Source: JAQVWU01 sp964628455
GTDB taxonomy: Bacteria > Bacillota > Clostridia > Oscillospirales > CAG-272
Assembly (NCBI GenBank): GCA_964628455.1
Contig: CAZVPD010000039.1
Coordinates: forward strand, 1 to 24,123
Direction of reading: 5' to 3'
DNA: 24,123 bases
Shown piece by piece: positions 1 to 8,620 of this stretch. Every line of letters begins with the position of its first letter. Position 1 is the first letter of the stretch. The translations under genes and the position numbers were made by a program. Below the pieces are notes generated by a model. It was not told the DNA's origin and searched no databases. It saw nothing but the letters and a program-made list of their open reading frames with translations.

Positions 1-1592
1 GTATTCAGGATATTTTTTATACTGTCCCCCGGATCCATGGAATAGCAGTTGAAGGAAAAAACGTCAAAATATTCGCTGCCCGATACCAGCGCGCTGCTTG
101 ACAGCCAGGCGTAGCGTATTCCGAGGTTTAAATGATTCGGATCATATCCGCGGACGGCAAGCGACGGGATTTTTATATATTCGCGTATCATCTCCGCCGT
201 GAAATCCCACAGGTCCCTGTCCGCCGTTTCGTTCAGTCCGGAAACGCGGACGGGTTCCAGCAGCGCTTCGAAACGGTCGAAAGCCGTACCCCAGGCCAGG
301 TTGAGCGCGTCGGCGGTGATATACCGCTGCTGCATAAATTCCGTAAGTTCCGTCTTTGAGCGGTAAGGATGATCGCTTTCCAGAAGGACGGCAGCCAGGT
401 TGAGTGAATTGACGAACGCCCAGTCGGGCTCGTTTGACAGGAAATAACCTATTAAGTTTTTGTCGTTTTTATACGGGATGATCTGCTTCGCGTATTCTGC
501 GGCCGATTCTTTGAATTCATCGGAAAACACGTCGGGAAAATCGCGGAATATGCAGCGCTTCGTTGAGGGATAGCGGCTGAAGATAAATACATACGGCCTG
601 TCGTCATTCTTAATATAATTCATGTCGCTCCAGCAGGCTGTGGTGTTGAATCCCCATTCGGTCATGCGGCGGCGGGTAATTTTAACCCATTCTTCATACC
701 AGCCGCTGCCGAATACCCGCATCAGATTGGCTTTATGCCAGCTGTAGGACGAGCCGCGTCTGTCGCTCCAGCCCATGGTCCCTTTTTCGGGCAGACCGGT
801 GGTCAGCTGTTCGATGCCGCTTAGATTGCAGTCCCCGTCGACCGAAACGCAGTCGAGTCCGGTACTGAAAAAAGCGCAGCCGTCGGGATCGGCCAGCCAG
901 TATCTGCGCCCGTCATGCCGGACCGTGAAGTATCCGACCGCATCGAACCGCTTTGACATCATGCCTCCGTATTTCGAAAGGCCGGGGCGAGGACTTCCGG
1001 CGCTTTTTTCCGCTTCGCTCTTTAAAAATGCGGTCAGTTCCGCTTCACCGGATGTTTTTCCTTTCCAGGATGAACAAAGCTTCTGTCCGAGAAGGTCGAC
1101 CATCGCTTTGTTTTCGACGGGATACTCCGGTTCCGTATCGTCGATATACAGGTCATGCAGGATCAGCGGAACACTGCCGGGCGCCGCAGGCACCGACAGG
1201 GTGAAAAATCCGAGGTTTTCCGTCCTGATCGGTTTGCCCTGCGTCACTGTTTTCAGTTTTCCCGGAGTCCGGGGCAGAAAAAGGGTGTTGCCGTCCAGCG
1301 CGGCGGCGGAGATGGAAAGCCGGGTGCGAAGATGGGGAAACAGCCCCATTTTGAAGCCGATGCGCGAACGCCGGTCTTTCTCCGCAAATTCCCACAGCAC
1401 GGCGCACGCGAAATCCGCGTCGTTTGTGATGTCCATCACCAGATGGTCTCCGGCGCCGAAGGTATATCTCCCTTCATCTTCACCGAAACAGGCTGCGGTC
1501 AGAGAACCGCCGCCGGGCGGAAATAAAAATGTCCGGTCTTCGGCAGATACATTTTTCTTTTCGAAGACCGCCGGGCTGATGTTTTTTCTCAT
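1..1592 (-). CDS. Agarase-like glycoside hydrolase (clan GH-A type), 3' end outside window
   Basis: This frame stays open from an ATG at 1592 down to the left edge, about 530 residues, so the C-terminus is missing. The first ~200 residues look like a beta-sandwich carbohydrate-binding-type domain. After that comes a TIM-barrel-type region. It contains FFSTGLDCV, then PDVFSDEF, then LIGYFLSNEPDW, whose Asn-Glu pair (Glu near residue 388) matches the acid/base Asn-Glu of GH50/GH42-like enzymes, and later FDVFSFNCYS near the edge. The nucleophile Glu would lie past the edge and cannot be checked. No signal peptide is visible (MRKNISPAVFEK), so it may act inside the cell or be exported otherwise. 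The ATG overlaps the TGA of the upstream acyltransferase as ATGA, implying translational coupling. The broad hydrolase call is firm; the exact family and substrate are not. Confidence 0.75.
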   Translation of the reverse strand, partial: MRKNISPAVFEKKNVSAEDRTFLFPPGGGSLTAACFGEDEGRYTFGAGDHLVMDITNDADFACAVLWEFAEKDRRSRIGFKMGLFPHLRTRLSISAAALDGNTLFLPRTPGKLKTVTQGKPIRTENLGFFTLSVPAAPGSVPLILHDLYIDDTEPEYPVENKAMVDLLGQKLCSSWKGKTSGEAELTAFLKSEAEKSAGSPRPGLSKYGGMMSKRFDAVGYFTVRHDGRRYWLADPDGCAFFSTGLDCVSVDGDCNLSGIEQLTTGLPEKGTMGWSDRRGSSYSWHKANLMRVFGSGWYEEWVKITRRRMTEWGFNTTACWSDMNYIKNDDRPYVFIFSRYPSTKRCIFRDFPDVFSDEFKESAAEYAKQIIPYKNDKNLIGYFLSNEPDWAFVNSLNLAAVLLESDHPYRSKTELTEFMQQRYITADALNLAWGTAFDRFEALLEPVRVSGLNETADRDLWDFTAEMIREYIKIPSLAVRGYDPNHLNLGIRYAWLSSSALVSGSEYFDVFSFNCYSMDPGDSIKNILN

Positions 1593-2917
1593 CGTAATGC
1601 CTCCGTTTTGATTTTTATTTCGCCGGACCCGCCGCCGGAGGACGCGGAGCTTCTGCGTCTCGCCGTCTGCCGGGCTTTGGCGATTTTATACATTTCTTCC
1701 GTGGCAAGCGATAATTTCGTGATGACGTCCGGTACGGACGGATAGCAGTAAAAAGAGTCGTTCTCCGTTGACAGGTCGATGCAGTCGTCATGCCGCGCGC
1801 ATATGAAGTCGTATTCGGTGTGAAGGCTCAGCAGGGAAATGGGCGTTCGGACGATGCGGTAGGGTCTGTTGTTGTAAACGCCTTCCAGGATGAATCCGTT
1901 TTCGGGATCGTGCGTCAGATGAGCGGAGCCGAGGGGGATAAAACGGTCGGCCGACGGCTGCGAGTAGACTTCGACCGTGTCGTCATACCGGTATGCGCCT
2001 TCGAGGATCCGGTTCCGGACCTGCGACCGTTCCCATTCGAACCAGTCGGGTATGTGCGTAAAATACGTTTCACCTTCTTCGGCTGTCAGCCTGCCGTCCA
2101 CGCCCAGCTGCCAGGCTTTTTTACACGCCGAACATTTCAGACAGGTGCCCGAGGTTTCCATCCTGCTCTCGGCAAGGCAGCGGGGGCACATATACAGAAT
2201 TTTATGAAGTCCTTCGGCGCGCCAGGGTTCGGTGATCTGAATGCCGTTTTCTTTCTGCCATTTGTATTCGTCATATTCGAGTGATTCCCTGATGACGCCG
2301 TTTATTTCTTCCGGCGTCATGGATTTGATCTGTCCGGGGCTGAGGACCTGAGTCATCGTCGCGTGAAGCGGGACCCTGCGTGTCCGGTGCCTGTCCCAGA
2401 AAGGGTTATAGAGATAATTTCCGTGATGAAGCAGCACGACAAGAGGGACCCCGGTTATTTTGACCAGATTCCCGAGCGAGTCGGGAAAAACCGAAGTCGT
2501 TCCGGCCGGCGAATAGCGCGCTTCGGGATAAATGCATAAGATCGTCCTGTTTTTAAAGAGCGCGTGCCTGATGTTGCGGACGACGCCGATGTCCGTGGTA
2601 AATTTTCTTTTGCATATGCATCCGAGCAGTTCCATCAGCAGCGCGCGTTTGTAATAGCCGTCGATCGCGACGATGTTTGTTACGCGGTGCGGGAATGTTG
2701 CGGCCGAATTCACTTTAAAATCGATAAAAGACATATGATTGCTCAGCAAAAGATAGGGCGGTTTAAGGCCGTTCATGTTGATCTTTTCGATTTTGTGCGG
2801 TATCCGGGCAAGAGAGAAACCGCTCAGGGCGCGCGCCAGGCAGGTCAGAAAATAAAGCTGTTTTCTCGGAGCCTTGTTGACGTCATAGGGGGTGACGCCC
2901 TCGTAGTTGACATCCAT
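1589..2917 (-). CDS. PlsC-like 1-acyl-glycerol-3-phosphate acyltransferase with zinc ribbon
   Basis: The predicted protein has 442 residues. The PlsC/LPLAT hallmark HX4D is present as NHMSFID (His61, Asp66), followed by IYPEARYSPAG (131-139), matching the second acceptor-binding block (PEG/PEA-R). This supports transfer of an acyl chain to a lysophospholipid or similar acceptor at the membrane. Beyond the acyltransferase domain is a four- to five-cysteine zinc ribbon (CPRC at 244-247, CLKCSAC at 259-265), and then a ~150-residue C-terminal part I do not recognise, ending in a Ser/Gly/Lys-rich tail. The start at 2917 is preferred over an upstream ATG at 2986 because an AAAGGAA site sits 8 nt before it. 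The 2986 ATG also lies inside the -35 box of the predicted promoter. The stop overlaps the start of the downstream glycoside hydrolase. The true substrate is unknown. Confidence 0.85.
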   Translation of the reverse strand: MDVNYEGVTPYDVNKAPRKQLYFLTCLARALSGFSLARIPHKIEKINMNGLKPPYLLLSNHMSFIDFKVNSAATFPHRVTNIVAIDGYYKRALLMELLGCICKRKFTTDIGVVRNIRHALFKNRTILCIYPEARYSPAGTTSVFPDSLGNLVKITGVPLVVLLHHGNYLYNPFWDRHRTRRVPLHATMTQVLSPGQIKSMTPEEINGVIRESLEYDEYKWQKENGIQITEPWRAEGLHKILYMCPRCLAESRMETSGTCLKCSACKKAWQLGVDGRLTAEEGETYFTHIPDWFEWERSQVRNRILEGAYRYDDTVEVYSQPSADRFIPLGSAHLTHDPENGFILEGVYNNRPYRIVRTPISLLSLHTEYDFICARHDDCIDLSTENDSFYCYPSVPDVITKLSLATEEMYKIAKARQTARRRSSASSGGGSGEIKIKTEALR

Positions 2918-2957
2918 AGATTCGGTTCCTTTCGGATGAATGAATTTTCCTGTATTT

Positions 2958-2986
2958 ATTATAAAGCATCGGATGTGATTTGTCAT
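2958..2986 (-). promoter_or_regulatory. Promoter for the acyltransferase-hydrolase operon
   Basis: On the minus strand ATGACA (2981-2986) and a perfect TATAAT (2958-2963) are separated by exactly 17 nt. This is a near-consensus sigma-A promoter placed about 40 nt upstream of the chosen start at 2917. Confidence 0.7.
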
Positions 2987-3197
2987 TATATTTTATAAAT
3001 AATTATTTTCGCCTGTTTTTCCGCTTTGGCGATGACTGTTCCGGCTCCCGGCTGCTCCGATCTCATCTGCCGGGCAGTTCCGCAGGTCCTGCGCCCTTTT
3101 GCATTTTTCGCAGCGGCAGCCAATCCGTGCGGTAGGGAATAAAAACATAAATAAGACCGCATGCGGACTAAGAATTTCCGTTTTATCGGAATATGAC
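2987..3197. other. Divergent intergenic region
   Basis: The stretch between the two divergent transcription units spans about 340 nt including the promoters at either end. I see no convincing ORF. It holds short self-complementary sequences, CGCAGG-T-CCTGCG at 3081-3093 and the palindrome CCGCATGCGG at 3157-3166, plus the inverted repeat described separately at 3176-3191. No riboswitch or RNA gene is recognisable. Confidence 0.5.
3176..3191. promoter_or_regulatory. Inverted repeat TTCCG-N6-CGGAA, candidate operator
   Basis: A perfect 5-bp inverted repeat with a 6-nt centre (TTTTAT) ends 6 nt upstream of the -35 box of the following promoter. The position would suit an activator. The repeat is short, so chance occurrence is possible. 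Confidence 0.35.
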
Positions 3198-3226
3198 TTG
3201 AAAACCGTCTCCGGATGTGTTATATT
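3198..3226 (+). promoter_or_regulatory. Promoter of the DUF5107-BioY operon
   Basis: TTGAAA (3198-3203) and TATATT (3221-3226) are separated by 17 nt, one mismatch from consensus in the -35 box and one in the -10 box. Transcription would begin near 3233, leaving a short leader before the first gene. Confidence 0.7.
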
Positions 3227-3253
3227 GTCCTCATACGATTATGATACGGGAGA

Positions 3254-5248
3254 ATGAATATGACTGTTTTAAATATCACGGATATCGTTATGCCGGCGCA
3301 GCGCCTCGGATGCGAGTCGTCTCTGCCCCCTGTTTCTCAGATGTCAAAAACCGGATGGGTGCCGAAAACCAATCTTGACGAGGACGACGGATTGTTCTGC
3401 GGTTACGGTTCTGTTTTAAGCCCTTTCCCGTACCGCATGCAGGATAATTACGAGCGGCCGCTGTATGATACCGTGTTTAAGGCGGGTATACTGGAAAATG
3501 AGTATCTGCGCGCGACGTTTATCCCTGCTTTCGGAGGGAAGCTCTGGTCGCTCTGGGACAAAGTCAGGGGTCGGGAATTGTTTATGGCCAATCCCGTCGC
3601 CCGCCCCTGCAACCTTGCGATACGCAACGCGTGGACAAGCGGCGGAGTGGAATGGAACTGCGGTTTTCTGGGACATCATCCGCATACCTGTTCGCAGATC
3701 CATACCGCGCGCACGGAGCTTGAGGACGGGACGCCCGTGCTCCGCATGTATGAATACGAGCGCGTCCGCAGGGTCGTATACCAGATGGATTTCTTTTTGC
3801 CGGCCGGCTCGAAAATGCTGTTTGCCCGCATGCGCATCGTCAATGACCGGCCGTATGTAACGCCTGTATACTGGTGGAGCAACATTGCGGTTCCCGAAAA
3901 AAAAGGCGGCCGGGTCATCGCCCCGGTGACCGAGACTTTCACGCATATCGACGGAGCAATCGCGAAGGCTCCTGTACCGTCCTATCTGGGGACCGACATC
4001 ACCTATCCCGTCAATCAGCGCCATTCCGTCGACTTCTTCTGGAAAATACCGGATAACAAGCGGAAATACATCTGCCAGCTTGATGAGAACGGCTACGGTC
4101 TTATACAGACTTCGACAGCCCGCCTCAAAGGGCGGAAGCTCTTTGTCTGGGGACAGGGACCCGGAGGAGACCGGTGGCAGGAATATCTGACCGCAGACGG
4201 TTCGGACGGGCGTTATGCCGAGATTCAGGCCGGGCTGGCGCATACGCAGTATGAATCGCTGCCGATGCCGCCGAGGTCGGCGTGGGAATGGCTTGAGGCC
4301 TACGGTGCGATGCAGGCGGACCCGGTTTCCGTTCACGGCGAGTGGGAAAAAGCGAAATCGGCTGCGGAAGCGCGGCTGGAAGAGATGATCTCCGAAGATA
4401 AACTGGAAAAGATGCTGAAAGAGACGCACGGGACGGCTGTGTCGCCCGCCAGAGAAACGGTCCTTTTCGGAAGCGGCTACGGTGCCCTTGAAAACCATCG
4501 GCGCCGCAAATCGGGAGAACCCGTCATGTGCCCGCATCTCGATTTCGGTGAAATATATCCGGAACAGGAGCAGTGGAAAACCTTGCTCGAAACGGGAAGC
4601 TTCGGAAGGGTCTGTTCCGGCGCTGTGCCGCCGTCCTGGATGCTGGATGACGAGTGGTTTGACCTGACCGAAAAAGCTGTCGGCCGCGCCGACAAATACA
4701 ACTGGTATGCCTGGCTGCAATACGGCATGACGCTGTTCGCGCGGGCGAAATTCGACCGGGCCTCGGAGGCGCTCGACCGCTCGTTCTCTCTGGAACAAAA
4801 TCCTTGGGCGCTGTACGGGCTTGCGTGTCTCGCGGGCCTTGAAGGTCAGCATGAAAAAGCCGCCGGTCTGACCCTACAGGCCGCCGTGATGAAACCGGAC
4901 GACGTTTCACTGGCAAAAGAGGCGGTCCGGATGCTTTCGGCGGGCGGCAGATACGCTCAGACTGTCGCTTTTATCGAAAGTCTGCCCGATGAGGTAGCCT
5001 CGATACCGCGCATCCGGCTTTCTCTGGCTTTCGCCTATATGAAATGCGGCAGGATCGAGGAATCCGAAGCGCTTCTTTACGGCGGCGGAGGTATCGTTGT
5101 GGCCGATATCCGCGAAGGAGAGGTATCCATCACCGACCTGTGGTTCTCTCTCGAGGAAGCGAAGGCAAAGCGGGACGGCAGGCCGTTTGACCGCGCGACT
5201 TTGAAACCGCCGGCTATGTTCGATTTCAGGATGAACGCGGAGAAATAA
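3254..5248 (+). CDS. DUF5107 domain protein with C-terminal TPR repeats
   Basis: This 664-residue protein has no signal peptide. The N-terminal ~370 residues match the DUF5107 pattern: LENEYLRATFIPAFGGKLW (76-94), then a W-x-SGG-x-EWN block and a His-rich GHHPHTC segment. That fold is a galactose-mutarotase-like beta-sandwich found in many glycan-utilisation loci, with no established reaction. From about residue 470 on, WYAWLQYGMTLFARAKFDRA, ALYGLACLAGLEGQHEKAA and LAFAYMKCGRIEESEALL read as tetratricopeptide repeats, a common partner of DUF5107. Two in-frame starts exist; GGGAGA just upstream is better spaced for the ATG at 3260 (6 nt) than for 3254 (too close), so the real protein is probably two residues shorter. 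It is the first gene of a six-gene operon. A carbohydrate-related role is inferred from context. Confidence 0.85.
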   Translation: MNMTVLNITDIVMPAQRLGCESSLPPVSQMSKTGWVPKTNLDEDDGLFCGYGSVLSPFPYRMQDNYERPLYDTVFKAGILENEYLRATFIPAFGGKLWSLWDKVRGRELFMANPVARPCNLAIRNAWTSGGVEWNCGFLGHHPHTCSQIHTARTELEDGTPVLRMYEYERVRRVVYQMDFFLPAGSKMLFARMRIVNDRPYVTPVYWWSNIAVPEKKGGRVIAPVTETFTHIDGAIAKAPVPSYLGTDITYPVNQRHSVDFFWKIPDNKRKYICQLDENGYGLIQTSTARLKGRKLFVWGQGPGGDRWQEYLTADGSDGRYAEIQAGLAHTQYESLPMPPRSAWEWLEAYGAMQADPVSVHGEWEKAKSAAEARLEEMISEDKLEKMLKETHGTAVSPARETVLFGSGYGALENHRRRKSGEPVMCPHLDFGEIYPEQEQWKTLLETGSFGRVCSGAVPPSWMLDDEWFDLTEKAVGRADKYNWYAWLQYGMTLFARAKFDRASEALDRSFSLEQNPWALYGLACLAGLEGQHEKAAGLTLQAAVMKPDDVSLAKEAVRMLSAGGRYAQTVAFIESLPDEVASIPRIRLSLAFAYMKCGRIEESEALLYGGGGIVVADIREGEVSITDLWFSLEEAKAKRDGRPFDRATLKPPAMFDFRMNAEK

Positions 5249-5289
5249 CGGAAAAACAAAAAAATTCACTCAAAGGAAATCATGATCCG

Positions 5290-6768
5290 ATGAAATTTTA
5301 TATCAGACTGACGGTGCTGCTCATTCTGTCTGTCCTCCTGCCGGCGGCATCGTCTGCCTGCGTGCAAAAACCGGCGGATGTCCCGTCCGGGAATGTCACC
5401 GCCGTATCCCTTCCGGAAGAATCCGCGGAAACCGAGGACCTGTCCTGCACGGATGATCTGCCCGAAGCCGATTTTGAGGGACGGGCCTTCCGCTTTCTTC
5501 TTTACGGCGACGGAGTTCCGAGAAACTGGTCTGTGGTGGATGTCATTGCCGAGGAAATCGACGGTGAAGTCATTAACGACGCCATTATCAGCCGGAACAG
5601 AACGCTCGAGGAAAGATTCAACGTTACGGTGGAAGGGACGTATTCCATGAACGCGGCTTCTTTGATTTCAGGTTCCGTGCGTGCGGGGGACGATGCGTTT
5701 GAAGCCGTATGGCTGCAGATGTCCGCCGCCGGGACTGCCGCTCAGGAAGGCCTGTTCTACGGTTACGGGAATATTCCGGACATCGACCTGACGAAAGGTT
5801 ACTGGGACGGCAGCATGATCCGCGACCTGTCGGTGGGAGGGGAGATCTATTACCTGACCGGCGATATCTCCACCATCGACAATCAGGCCACCTGGATGAT
5901 GATGTTCAACAAAAATATGGTGCAGAGCCATAACCTCGAGTCGCCGTATGGCATGGTGGATGCCGGGACCTGGGTCATCGATCGCTTTTCGTCGATGATC
6001 CGCGATATCACGACGGACATCGACGGCAACGGCTTGCTGGACAAATACGACAGATACGGCCTGTCCACGACAGCCGATACGGTTTACGGCCTGTTTTACT
6101 CCTGCGGAGAACGGATCGCTTCAAAAGACGGGGATGACCTTCCGGTTTTCGCCCTCAATCAGGAAAAAGTTTCGTCTATCCTGGAAAACACCGTTGCCGT
6201 GGTTTCGGAAGAGTCCACGCTTCTTTCCGGCAGGATAACGGGTTCATCGGATGTCATCGCCGATATACGCAGCGCATTCGAAGAGGACAGGGCGCTGTTT
6301 TATGCGGAAGTCATGTTCCATGTCGCCATGCTCCGTCAGATGGAAACCGATTTCGGCATCATACCCCTTCCGAAATACGATGAAAATCAGGAAAACTACA
6401 TCACTTTTGTCAATCCCGCAGCAACGCTGCTTTCTGTCCCGGTGACCTCTGCGGACACCGCTTTCGCGGGCACCGTACTGGAAGGAATGGCAAGCGCCTC
6501 CTGCAGGATACTGACGCCCGCCTACTATGAAATCGCCCTCAAGGGCAAATACGCGCGCGACGACGAATCCGCGGCTATGCTTGACCTGCTGCTGGTGAAC
6601 CGCGCGTATGACCTCGGGCTCATCTATGCCTGGGGCGGATTTGCCGCATCCTACAACGCGCTTGCGGCCGCGGGGGACACGTCCCTCTCGTCCCTTGTCG
6701 CAAAATCGGAAAAGACGATCGATAAAGCGATAGACCAATTCATAACGGCTTTCAGCGAAATGCCGTAG
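5290..6768 (+). CDS. Extracellular solute-binding protein (sugar type), copy 1
   Basis: This 492-residue protein starts with a signal sequence (hydrophobic 6-20). Cys24 lies in SSAC, a weak lipobox, so it is either lipid-anchored or simply secreted. The mature part follows a family-1 sugar-binding pattern shared with two other genes in this window: F-x-G-R-A-F-R-F, then INDAIISRN, then MMMFNKNM and IIPLPKYDENQENYITF. Residues 243-254 form an EF-hand-like loop DxDxNGxLDxxD. It should capture a sugar or peptide ligand for an ABC importer, but no permease or ATPase gene lies nearby. It begins 41 nt after the DUF5107 gene. The best Shine-Dalgarno (AGGA, 5274-5277) is 12 nt from this ATG and sits before a three-codon mini-ORF that overlaps it. 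The ligand cannot be read from sequence. Confidence 0.85.
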   Translation: MKFYIRLTVLLILSVLLPAASSACVQKPADVPSGNVTAVSLPEESAETEDLSCTDDLPEADFEGRAFRFLLYGDGVPRNWSVVDVIAEEIDGEVINDAIISRNRTLEERFNVTVEGTYSMNAASLISGSVRAGDDAFEAVWLQMSAAGTAAQEGLFYGYGNIPDIDLTKGYWDGSMIRDLSVGGEIYYLTGDISTIDNQATWMMMFNKNMVQSHNLESPYGMVDAGTWVIDRFSSMIRDITTDIDGNGLLDKYDRYGLSTTADTVYGLFYSCGERIASKDGDDLPVFALNQEKVSSILENTVAVVSEESTLLSGRITGSSDVIADIRSAFEEDRALFYAEVMFHVAMLRQMETDFGIIPLPKYDENQENYITFVNPAATLLSVPVTSADTAFAGTVLEGMASASCRILTPAYYEIALKGKYARDDESAAMLDLLLVNRAYDLGLIYAWGGFAASYNALAAAGDTSLSSLVAKSEKTIDKAIDQFITAFSEMP

Positions 6769-6780
6769 GAACTGCATAGG

Positions 6781-7200
6781 ATGCGTATGAAAAAACGGGT
6801 TTTGTTCACGGGGTTTCTTTTGGCGGGGGCGGTCTCCGCGGTTATATATGCCGGAGCTGCCGCGGCCATACGCCGTTCCGGTGCGGTCGTTTCGCTTTTT
6901 TATAAAAACGAAACGATTCGGGCCGCGCTTGACCGGCTTTCCGCAGCCGAAATAACCCCCCCTTTGTGGCTGCCTATGTCAGCAGGGATTGCCGCGGCGC
7001 TGATTTGCTGCTTTGCCTTTGCCGGCAGCCGGCGCGGGGCAGCGGCTGTGTTGCTAAAATCGGCGGCTGTTTTCGTTTCGGTTCTGATCACTGCGGCGGC
7101 TTTTGCCGGAACCCTTTACTTTACCGGCGTCAACGGGATACCGGTTCATACGGCTGCAGAGATTATCGCGGGCATTATCGAAAGCGGGATACTCGGATGA
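6781..7200 (+). CDS. Small three-helix membrane protein, unknown function
   Basis: This 139-residue, Ala-rich protein has three predicted membrane spans, about residues 7-30, 63-82 and 88-114, with a polar loop between the first two. I do not recognise a family. The start could be Met1 or Met3; an AGG lies 6 nt before Met3 and a GGA sits near the stop of the preceding gene. It begins 12 nt after the solute-binding gene. Its TGA overlaps the ATG of the ceramidase-like lipoprotein (ATGA at 7197-7200), so it is almost surely translated and coupled to that gene. A helper role for the lipoprotein is only a contextual guess. Confidence 0.7.
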   Translation: MRMKKRVLFTGFLLAGAVSAVIYAGAAAAIRRSGAVVSLFYKNETIRAALDRLSAAEITPPLWLPMSAGIAAALICCFAFAGSRRGAAAVLLKSAAVFVSVLITAAAFAGTLYFTGVNGIPVHTAAEIIAGIIESGILG

Positions 7201-8600
7201 ACGGAAAAAAAATCAAAAAAATCATCGCTTTTCTGCTGTGCCTGCCGGTCCTGGCCGGCTGCACGGCTTCCCGACCGGCCGTTCCCGCGGAGAAGGCCGG
7301 GTGGTCGGCGGGCTTTTCGAAAATCGAACTCTTGCCGGACGACCTCGGGCAGTCGGTTTATTATATCGCAGGATACAGAAACGACAACCGAGCCGAGGGT
7401 CTTCTGGACCCTCAGTATGCCCGCGCCGCGTATATTTCGGACGGATCGGGCCATAATATCGTCCTTGCGGCGGTGGACTGCATAGGTCTGTCGCGTGCGG
7501 ACACAACAAAGATCCGCGCCCTTGTTTCGGATACGGCCGAAGAATACGGTCTGACGGCCGTGCATGTCATGAGCACGCACACTCATGCGGGCATCGACAC
7601 ACTCGGTTTATGGGGTCCCGGCGGACAGACGGGCCTGTCGGATTCCTTCATGGAAAAGGTGGTCTCGGGCACGGCACAGGCTGTCAGGCTTGCCTGCGAA
7701 GACAGGCGGGAGGGACAGCTTTACTACGGCTTCGCCGATACCGAAGGCCTGCAGCGCGATTCACGCCTTCCCGAGATATACAGTCCACTCCTGCACCGCT
7801 TCCGCTTTGAGCCGTCGGACGGGAGCCGGGGCTTTCAGATCATCAATTACGGGGCGCATCCCGAGGCTCTGCGTTCGGAGAACTCAAAGATAAGCGCGGA
7901 CTTCCCCGCATATATGGGAAGAAAGATCGCAGAAACGACCGGAGATGAATTCATCTTCATAGCGGGAGCGCTGGGCGGGTTGATTTCGACCAACCGCCTG
8001 AAAGACAGCGCGGGAAAGGATCTTCCCGTTGAGGAAAACGTCGCCGCTACCGGCGAAATACTCGCGGATTTTATTCTCGGCATAGACAACGAACGGGCTC
8101 TTGCACCGTTTCTGAAATCAAAAACCGAAGTTTTTAAAATAAACCTCGACAACAGGGCGTTTATCGCTATGGCCTTTCTGGGCGTGATCGGCGCGCATCC
8201 CGAAAAGGGCGGAGGACAATACGGCCTTGCACTGAAAACCGAAGTTTCTCTTGTCACGATCGGCGATATAAACTGCGCGCTGGTGCCGGGAGAACTGTTT
8301 CCCGAACTCGCGTGGGGAGGAAGCGCGGGTCCTCTCGCCGCAAACGCCGGAATAAAAAATCCCCCCTCTCTTGCCGAAATAACGGGGGACGGCGATCTGC
8401 TCGTTTTCGGGCTGGCAAACGATGAGATCGGCTATATCGTATCTCCCGATGATTTTCTCGTCGATGAGGACGCGCCCTATTTTGCCGAAGCTGCGGACAT
8501 AAACGGCCGCGGACATTACGAGGAGACAAATTCCGTCGGGATCGAAGCGGCGGAAGAGATCGCCCGCGCATTTAAAAAGCTGACGGATATTAAAAGCTGA
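7197..8600 (+). CDS. Neutral ceramidase-like lipoprotein
   Basis: The protein has 467 residues and a clean lipoprotein signal (LPVLAGC, Cys22). The body resembles the N-terminal catalytic domain of neutral/alkaline ceramidases: a D-x-x-G block (AAVDCIGLSRADT), then STHTHAG (126-132) carrying the zinc-type His pair, NYGAHPEAL (217-225) with another His, and ISADFP (232-237), where Ser233 aligns with the serine nucleophile of the S-G-D motif in ceramidases. Classical enzymes are longer and carry an Ig-like C-terminal domain, which is missing here. Related bacterial proteins are often just annotated as ceramidase-like and the real substrate may be another amide-linked or glycan molecule. A much longer upstream extension of this frame overlaps the 3-TM gene and is rejected in favour of the ATG at 7197. 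NagB follows 20 nt later. Confidence 0.75.
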   Translation: MNGKKIKKIIAFLLCLPVLAGCTASRPAVPAEKAGWSAGFSKIELLPDDLGQSVYYIAGYRNDNRAEGLLDPQYARAAYISDGSGHNIVLAAVDCIGLSRADTTKIRALVSDTAEEYGLTAVHVMSTHTHAGIDTLGLWGPGGQTGLSDSFMEKVVSGTAQAVRLACEDRREGQLYYGFADTEGLQRDSRLPEIYSPLLHRFRFEPSDGSRGFQIINYGAHPEALRSENSKISADFPAYMGRKIAETTGDEFIFIAGALGGLISTNRLKDSAGKDLPVEENVAATGEILADFILGIDNERALAPFLKSKTEVFKINLDNRAFIAMAFLGVIGAHPEKGGGQYGLALKTEVSLVTIGDINCALVPGELFPELAWGGSAGPLAANAGIKNPPSLAEITGDGDLLVFGLANDEIGYIVSPDDFLVDEDAPYFAEAADINGRGHYEETNSVGIEAAEEIARAFKKLTDIKS

Positions 8601-8620
8601 TAAAAAAAGGAGAATGATCT

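Noticed and set aside
775..1611. 278-codon plus-strand open frame over the glycoside hydrolase
   Set aside because: The minus strand encodes a recognisable hydrolase through this stretch; the plus frame is low-complexity Ser/Arg/Pro and lacks a ribosome binding site.
3157..3166. Palindrome CCGCATGCGG in the divergent spacer, similar to the arm of the terminator at 20007
   Set aside because: Too short to be a terminator or repeat family by itself, with no loop and no T-run.
3416..4852. Long 478-codon open frame antisense to the DUF5107 gene
   Set aside because: It is a codon-usage shadow: the plus-strand gene has family motifs, promoter and ribosome binding site, while the antisense translation is Arg/Pro/His-rich with no recognisable domain.
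6966..7196. N-terminal extension of the ceramidase-like frame
   Set aside because: It overlaps the 3-TM gene, has no ribosome binding site and would bury the clear lipoprotein signal that starts at 7197.
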